Shown piece by piece: positions 6,086-9,668 of a DNA stretch of 9,668 nucleotides. The stretch is from NCBI GenBank assembly GCA_030049565.1, contig JASIKQ010000525.1, forward strand, positions 1 to 9,668, read 5' to 3'. The notes beneath the pieces are model-generated. The model was not told the origin of the DNA and ran no database searches. It saw only the letters and a list, made by a program, of their open reading frames with translations. Position numbers and translations under genes: made by a program. How positions within the stretch are numbered: the stretch's first letter is position 1; every line of letters begins with the position of its first letter. Origin of the DNA: Candidatus Sulfotelmatobacter sp. (GTDB taxonomy: Bacteria > Acidobacteriota > Terriglobia > Terriglobales > Acidobacteriaceae).

Positions 6086-6111
6086 GCGGGCGGGCACTTC
6101 TGCCCGCCCGC
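6086..6111. terminator. Strong GC hairpin between convergent genes (copy 2 of the repeated palindrome)
   Basis: GCGGGCGGGCA, loop CTTC, TGCCCGCCCGC: a perfect 11-bp stem with a tetraloop, 8 nt after the moeZ stop and 10 nt from the convergent DinB-gene stop. It is symmetrical and could end transcripts on both strands, but neither side has a proper T-tract. Its 18-nt core (6090-6107) is nearly the same as the 4726-4743 hairpin. Confidence 0.7.
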
Positions 6112-6121
6112 GTGAACCTCT

Positions 6122-6691
6122 TTATTTCTTAGGCTGCGAATCGGCCGGCTTCTGTGCCGGCATCGCTCCCTGTTGCTCGCTGGTGGGTGGGACGATGCCC
6201 TTCATCCGCATGTAAGTGACCAGATTTCCGTAGTGCTCCATGTTGTGCCCAACATTGATCTGCAGCACAGCATACTCCGGCGCGTCATTTCCGAAAAATT
6301 TCACCATTTGAAGCGACGCGGCATCGGTCATGGATTCGTACACTTTGTCGCAATAGGCAAAGGCCTCTTTGAGTGCGGCTACGAGATCGGCTTTCGAAGT
6401 CTTCGTCTTCTCGATGTTCAGGCCAGGATTTTTCTCGCCCGAAGCCAGCGAGCAGAACAGATACTGCGCGTCGGCGAGATGCCCGATGATCTGGCCGTAA
6501 CTGCGGACCGTATCAACTGGCTTGAAATTGTAGTTTTCTTCCGGCATTTTTTCGGCGGAGCGCAGCAGGATTCCCTTTGTTCTTCGATAGCCGGCCTTGT
6601 TGATGGCGCTGAACGGATTGTCGGAGGACTGTTGAGAAAAAGCGGGCAGAGCTAGAAGGCACAGCAGAATTGCGGGCAAAAATTTTCGCAT
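6122..6691 (-). CDS. Exported DinB-family (four-helix bundle) protein
   Basis: The product is 189 residues. It begins with a clear signal peptide (MRKFLPAILLCLLALPAFS, cleavage expected after S19), so export to the periplasm is likely. The mature part fits the DinB/YfiT-like fold: a first helix with YRRTKGILLRSAEKMPEENY, YGQIIGHLADAQYLFC with His71, and VGHNMEHYGNLVTYMRMKGI with His149 and His153. These three His are the expected metal ligands of the family. A low-complexity Gln/Pro/Lys tail follows residue 170. The frame stays open upstream to 6895, but I start at 6691, because AAGGAG sits 5 nt upstream and the signal peptide begins there. DinB-fold proteins include thiol-dependent metalloenzymes and many of unknown function; no substrate can be named. 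It is divergent from recG and convergent with moeZ. Confidence 0.87.
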   Translation of the reverse strand: MRKFLPAILLCLLALPAFSQQSSDNPFSAINKAGYRRTKGILLRSAEKMPEENYNFKPVDTVRSYGQIIGHLADAQYLFCSLASGEKNPGLNIEKTKTSKADLVAALKEAFAYCDKVYESMTDAASLQMVKFFGNDAPEYAVLQINVGHNMEHYGNLVTYMRMKGIVPPTSEQQGAMPAQKPADSQPKK

Positions 6692-6696
6692 GGCTT

Positions 6697-6702
6697 CTCC
6701 TT
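6697..6702 (-). promoter_or_regulatory. Shine-Dalgarno that decides the DinB-gene start
   Basis: On the minus strand AAGGAG lies 5 nt before the ATG at 6691. This is the strongest ribosome binding site in the window and argues against the 68-residue upstream extension of the open frame. Confidence 0.85.
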
Positions 6703-6906
6703 TTCGGTGGTATGAAAGGGTATCAGAAAAGCTGAAGAGGGTTGTTAACGGCGAACCACTTATTGTGGCGCTGCCGCTTCTCCGCTCTGCACGCCCCAAC
6801 ACGGATTCGTTAGCAGTGCGCGCCTCGGGTGCGCGAGGAGGTTTGCCGATAAATCCCATAGACCAGCCACTCCCAACATGACCTACTGCTAACATCTCAG
6901 CAAGCC

Positions 6907-9057
6907 ATGCTCGAACTCACCACCCCAGTTCAATACGTCAAAGGCATTGGTCCGAAATTGGCCGACATTCTCGCGACCAAGAACATTGCCACGGTCGGCG
7001 ACCTGCTGCATTATCTGCCGTTTCGTTACGAAGATCGCCTGAACCCGCGCGGCATCGCCGAATTACGCGGTGGCGAAATGGCTACCGTCATCGGCGAGGT
7101 GCGCAACTCGGGGCTGTTTCGCACGCGCCGCATGCCAATTTTTCAACTGACCGTGGGCCAGGGCCGCTCCCGCCTGCGCTGCCTCTGGTTCAACGCCACT
7201 TACCTGCAAGACAAATTCAAGCCCGGGCAGTTGATCGCACTGTATGGCAAAGTCGAGCAAGATTCCCGCAATGGAGAACTACAGATTATCCAGCCGCAAT
7301 ATGAAGTGCTGGGCGATTCCGCCAGCGGCGAGGATAAAAACGTGGCATCGCTCGAAGTCGGCCGCATCGTCCCCATCTACGAATCAGCGGGGCAGGGCCG
7401 GGTAACCTCGCGATGGTTCCGCCGCGTGATTCGTACGGCGCTTGAAAATCTCACGCCCGATTTGCCCGAAACTATTCCCGCGGCCGTCCGCCAGCGGTTG
7501 GCGCTGGTTTCGCCGCGCGAAGCGCTGTGGAAAGTTCACTGGCCCGAAGCCGGCGAGAGCTTCGAAGATTTGCAGTCATCGCGAACGCCGGCTCATGTGC
7601 GATTGATTTTTGAAGAGTTGTTCTTCACCGAATTGGGCCTGGAAATGAAAAAACGCCAACAGAAGGCGCAAACTGGAATTGCATTCCGGCTCGACGAGCG
7701 GGTGCGCGCTGCCATCAAGAAGATTCTTCCCTTTCATCCCACGGCGGCGCAGAAGAAGGTTTTGAGAGAAATTGCCGAGGATATGCAAAAGCCGCATCCC
7801 ATGCGGCGTTTGCTGCAAGGCGACGTGGGCTCAGGCAAGACCATCGTGAGCTTTCAGGCGGCAATCATCGCCATCGAAAACGGATATCAAGTCGCGCTCA
7901 TGGCGCCCACGGAAATTCTCGCGCAACAACATTATTTTTCCGCGCGCCGCATTCTGGAAAATGCCGGATACCGCATCGTTCTTCTTACCGGCTCGCTGGA
8001 AAACGACCGCAAGCGCGAAATCCGCCGCCACATTGCGCAGGGGAGTGCGCAATTGATCATCGGCACGCACGCCCTGCTGGAAGAAAAAGTCGAATTCGCT
8101 AGACCAGGCTTGGTAATTGTCGATGAGCAACATCGCTTCGGCGTCTTACAGCGATTAAAGCTGATGCAGAAATCCGGCGAGGGGAGCGACGAGACAAATC
8201 CCGCCGAGCCCGACGTACTGGTGATGACCGCGACCCCGATCCCGCGCACCCTCGCTCTGACGCTCTACGGCGACCTCGATCTCAGCGTACTCGACGAACT
8301 GCCGCCCGGCCGCACGCCCATCGTCACGCGTCGAGTCAGCGACGATCGCTCTGCCGAAGTATGGGACTTCGTTCGCAAGCAAGTCGCCAAGGGACATCAG
8401 GTTTACGTGGTCTACCCCGTCATCGCCGAACAGGAAGAACGCGAATTAAAAGCCGCGATCAAAATGTACCGTGAGTTGAGCGAAAAGGTTTTCTCTGACT
8501 TGAAAGTCGGTTTGCTGCACGGCCGCCTGGATTCCGAGCTGAAAGATCAGGTCATGCGCATGTTCCAGAAATGCGAATTGCAGATTCTGGTTGCAACCAC
8601 GGTCATCGAAGTCGGTGTTGATGTGCCGAACGCAACGGTGATGGTCATCGAACACGCCGAGCGCTTCGGCCTGGCGCAACTTCATCAATTGCGCGGGCGC
8701 ATCGGCCGTGGCGCCGCGAAATCATTTTGTATTCTGATGACCGGCGGCAAAGTCACTGAAGAAGGAGAGCGCCGGCTCGATGCCATGGTGCGCACCAATG
8801 ACGGCTTTCAGATCGCCGAACTCGATCTCGAACTGCGCGGCCCGGGTGAATTTTTCGGAACGCGCCAGGCCGGCATGCCAAGCTTCCACGTGGCTAGCCT
8901 CATTCGCGATCGTCAATTACTGGAATTGGCCAGGCGCGAAGCGGCGGCAGTATTAGCCGGACCGAACGACGAAATCTCACAAATCGAAATCAGCCGCGCC
9001 CTGGCCGCACTGCGCATGACATGGCAGCAGAGCTATGGATTGGTGGAGGTCGGCTGA
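6907..9057 (+). CDS. recG: ATP-dependent DNA helicase RecG
   Basis: Family role: double-stranded DNA translocase that regresses stalled replication forks and migrates branched recombination intermediates, acting on the nucleoid. The 716 residues are full length (E. coli 693). The N-terminal wedge region begins with the helix-hairpin-helix-like VQYVKGIGPKLADIL, followed by an OB-fold part (TVIGEVRNSGLFRTRRMP). Motor motifs: Walker A GDVGSGKT (305-312), MAPTEILAQQHY, the DExH-type box DEQHRFG (406-412), MTATPIPRTL (440-449), VYPVIAEQEE, LLHGRLD, TTVIEVGVDVPNATVMVIE, and motif VI QLRGRIGRG (594-602). The C-terminal ELDLELRGPGEFFGTRQAG block is typical RecG. A short acidic insertion (GEGSDETNPAEPD) precedes MTATP. 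The ATG at 6907 gives the family N-terminus but has no clear Shine-Dalgarno; TAACAT at 6890-6895 is a weak -10 candidate. No frameshift or missing motif is seen. Confidence 0.97.
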   Translation: MLELTTPVQYVKGIGPKLADILATKNIATVGDLLHYLPFRYEDRLNPRGIAELRGGEMATVIGEVRNSGLFRTRRMPIFQLTVGQGRSRLRCLWFNATYLQDKFKPGQLIALYGKVEQDSRNGELQIIQPQYEVLGDSASGEDKNVASLEVGRIVPIYESAGQGRVTSRWFRRVIRTALENLTPDLPETIPAAVRQRLALVSPREALWKVHWPEAGESFEDLQSSRTPAHVRLIFEELFFTELGLEMKKRQQKAQTGIAFRLDERVRAAIKKILPFHPTAAQKKVLREIAEDMQKPHPMRRLLQGDVGSGKTIVSFQAAIIAIENGYQVALMAPTEILAQQHYFSARRILENAGYRIVLLTGSLENDRKREIRRHIAQGSAQLIIGTHALLEEKVEFARPGLVIVDEQHRFGVLQRLKLMQKSGEGSDETNPAEPDVLVMTATPIPRTLALTLYGDLDLSVLDELPPGRTPIVTRRVSDDRSAEVWDFVRKQVAKGHQVYVVYPVIAEQEERELKAAIKMYRELSEKVFSDLKVGLLHGRLDSELKDQVMRMFQKCELQILVATTVIEVGVDVPNATVMVIEHAERFGLAQLHQLRGRIGRGAAKSFCILMTGGKVTEEGERRLDAMVRTNDGFQIAELDLELRGPGEFFGTRQAGMPSFHVASLIRDRQLLELARREAAAVLAGPNDEISQIEISRALAALRMTWQQSYGLVEVG

Positions 9058-9059
9058 AG

Positions 9060-9093
9060 GGCCGCGGGTCCTAGGAAACCCCGCTTTGCGGCC
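9060..9093. terminator. Weak stem-loop between convergent recG and the ProC-like gene
   Basis: The 43-bp convergent spacer contains GGCCGC (9060-9065) and its complement GCGGCC (9088-9093), and inside them GCGGGT facing ACCCCGC with one bulge. These pairings compete and there is no T-tract, so a terminator role rests mainly on position. Confidence 0.25.
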
Positions 9094-9100
9094 GCTGAGC

Positions 9101-9667
9101 TTATAGGGCGAGCGACTCGCGATGCTTCCTTTCCCGTTCGGCGGTTTCCTGGAACACGGTCTGCCACGCCTTGGGAAGGTAGCGTGACAAGATTTCAACA
9201 GCCAGCGCCGTCATGCCGCCGGGAATGGCGACACGCTGAATGATTTCCCCATGACTCATGTTGGCTTCCGTGACCAGCCGCATGGTTGCCGTCGCGGTTT
9301 CCTGCACCAGTCTTTTCGCCAGTTCTAGGGGCAGCTCAGGATGGCTGCGTACGGCCTCGTCAACCATGGATTGCAGCACGTAGGCTATCAGTGCTGGGCC
9401 TCCGGAAGCGAGCCCGATTGCGGGGCGCGCAAGGGATTCGGGGATGACGATGGGTTGGCCGATGCGATGCAGAAGCTCTTCTAGCAGCTTGCGATCCTCT
9501 GCGGTGATTCGCGATCCATACATCAACAGCGCGATTCCCGCTCCAATCTCCTGAGTAATCGAAGGGATCAACTTGGCCACACGGCAAGGCACGCGATTTT
9601 CCAGTACTTGCAATGTGGCTGCGCCGCTGGTGGTGACCAACAACTGCTGTGGACTGAGGTTCGGGCC
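9101..9667 (-). CDS. Pyrroline-5-carboxylate reductase-like protein (ProC family), 5' partial
   Basis: The frame is open to the window edge, so the N-terminal NAD(P)-binding Rossmann part is missing; 188 residues are visible. Family role: NAD(P)H reduction of pyrroline-5-carboxylate to proline. Seen: a strand-turn region TSGAATLQVLENR, then KLIPSITQEIGAGIAL corresponding to the RVMPN.P..IG.G segment of ProC, and the C-terminal helical dimerisation domain with LASGGPALIAYVLQSMVDEA and IQRVAIPGGMTALAVEIL. Canonical ProC has SGSGPA and PGGTT; here these read ASGGPA and PGGMT, so this may be a divergent paralogue instead of the housekeeping enzyme. A TTG at 9643 is in frame but is unlikely to be the start, because the fold continues upstream. 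It is convergent with recG, 43 bp away. Confidence 0.75.
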   Translation of the reverse strand, partial: GPNLSPQQLLVTTSGAATLQVLENRVPCRVAKLIPSITQEIGAGIALLMYGSRITAEDRKLLEELLHRIGQPIVIPESLARPAIGLASGGPALIAYVLQSMVDEAVRSHPELPLELAKRLVQETATATMRLVTEANMSHGEIIQRVAIPGGMTALAVEILSRYLPKAWQTVFQETAERERKHRESLAL

Positions 9668-9668
9668 G

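Noticed and set aside
6823..6838. CCTCG/CGAGG stem-loop in the recG upstream spacer as a regulator or riboswitch
   Set aside because: It is only five base pairs, at a level expected by chance in GC-rich DNA, with no conserved RNA motif that I recognise.
6692..6895. 68-residue N-terminal extension of the DinB-family reading frame
   Set aside because: A strong AAGGAG site and a complete signal peptide mark the start at 6691; the extension has no family resemblance and lies in the divergent promoter region with recG.
1..9668. Mobile element, CRISPR array, prophage, toxin-antitoxin or defence island
   Set aside because: No transposase, integrase, regularly spaced repeats, terminal inverted repeats, tRNA or small paired toxin-antitoxin frames were found; the genes are core-type and share similar base composition.

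Overview
The window looks like a chromosomal segment of a GC-rich bacterium, most probably an acidobacterium (Acidobacteriota, Terriglobia-like). This rests on the GC-rich codon use, exported proteins of types common in that phylum (a TPR protein with an N-terminal helical module, and a DinB-fold protein with a signal peptide), and an intergenic CAACGAC heptamer repeat. The assignment is inference from pattern memory, not a database result.

Layout. The left edge cuts a class I glutamine amidotransferase-like hydrolase of the PuuD/peptidase C26 type (+). It runs tail to tail, with one base between stop codons, into ispD-ispF (-), two enzymes of the MEP isoprenoid pathway. The ispF start codon sits in the degenerate last unit of a heptamer repeat. 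Upstream of ispD, a TTGAAC-17-TATACT promoter and a perfect 16-bp palindrome occupy the divergent spacer shared with a gene for a secreted protein of 11 TPR units (+). An unrecognised protein with a CxxC/CxxC zinc knuckle follows (+).

The next two genes form a functional pair (+). One is a CysO/MoaD-type ubiquitin-like sulfur carrier whose C-terminus reads GGAR rather than ending in GG. The other is a MoeZ-type E1 adenylyltransferase fused to a rhodanese domain, the expected activating and sulfurating enzyme for such a carrier. Each is followed by a version of the same 18-nt GC-rich palindrome.

The right part holds an exported DinB-fold protein (-), a full-length RecG branch-migration helicase (+), and the C-terminal part of a ProC-like (pyrroline-5-carboxylate reductase family) protein (-) cut by the right edge.

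Overall this is mainly ordinary chromosome: isoprenoid precursor synthesis, sulfur transfer, DNA repair and envelope proteins. I found no mobile element, CRISPR array, tRNA, rRNA, phage gene or defence island. The best points for a second look are the sulfur carrier's extra C-terminal residues, the repeat at the ispF start, the ispD control region, the repeated palindrome, and the unrecognised zinc-knuckle protein.
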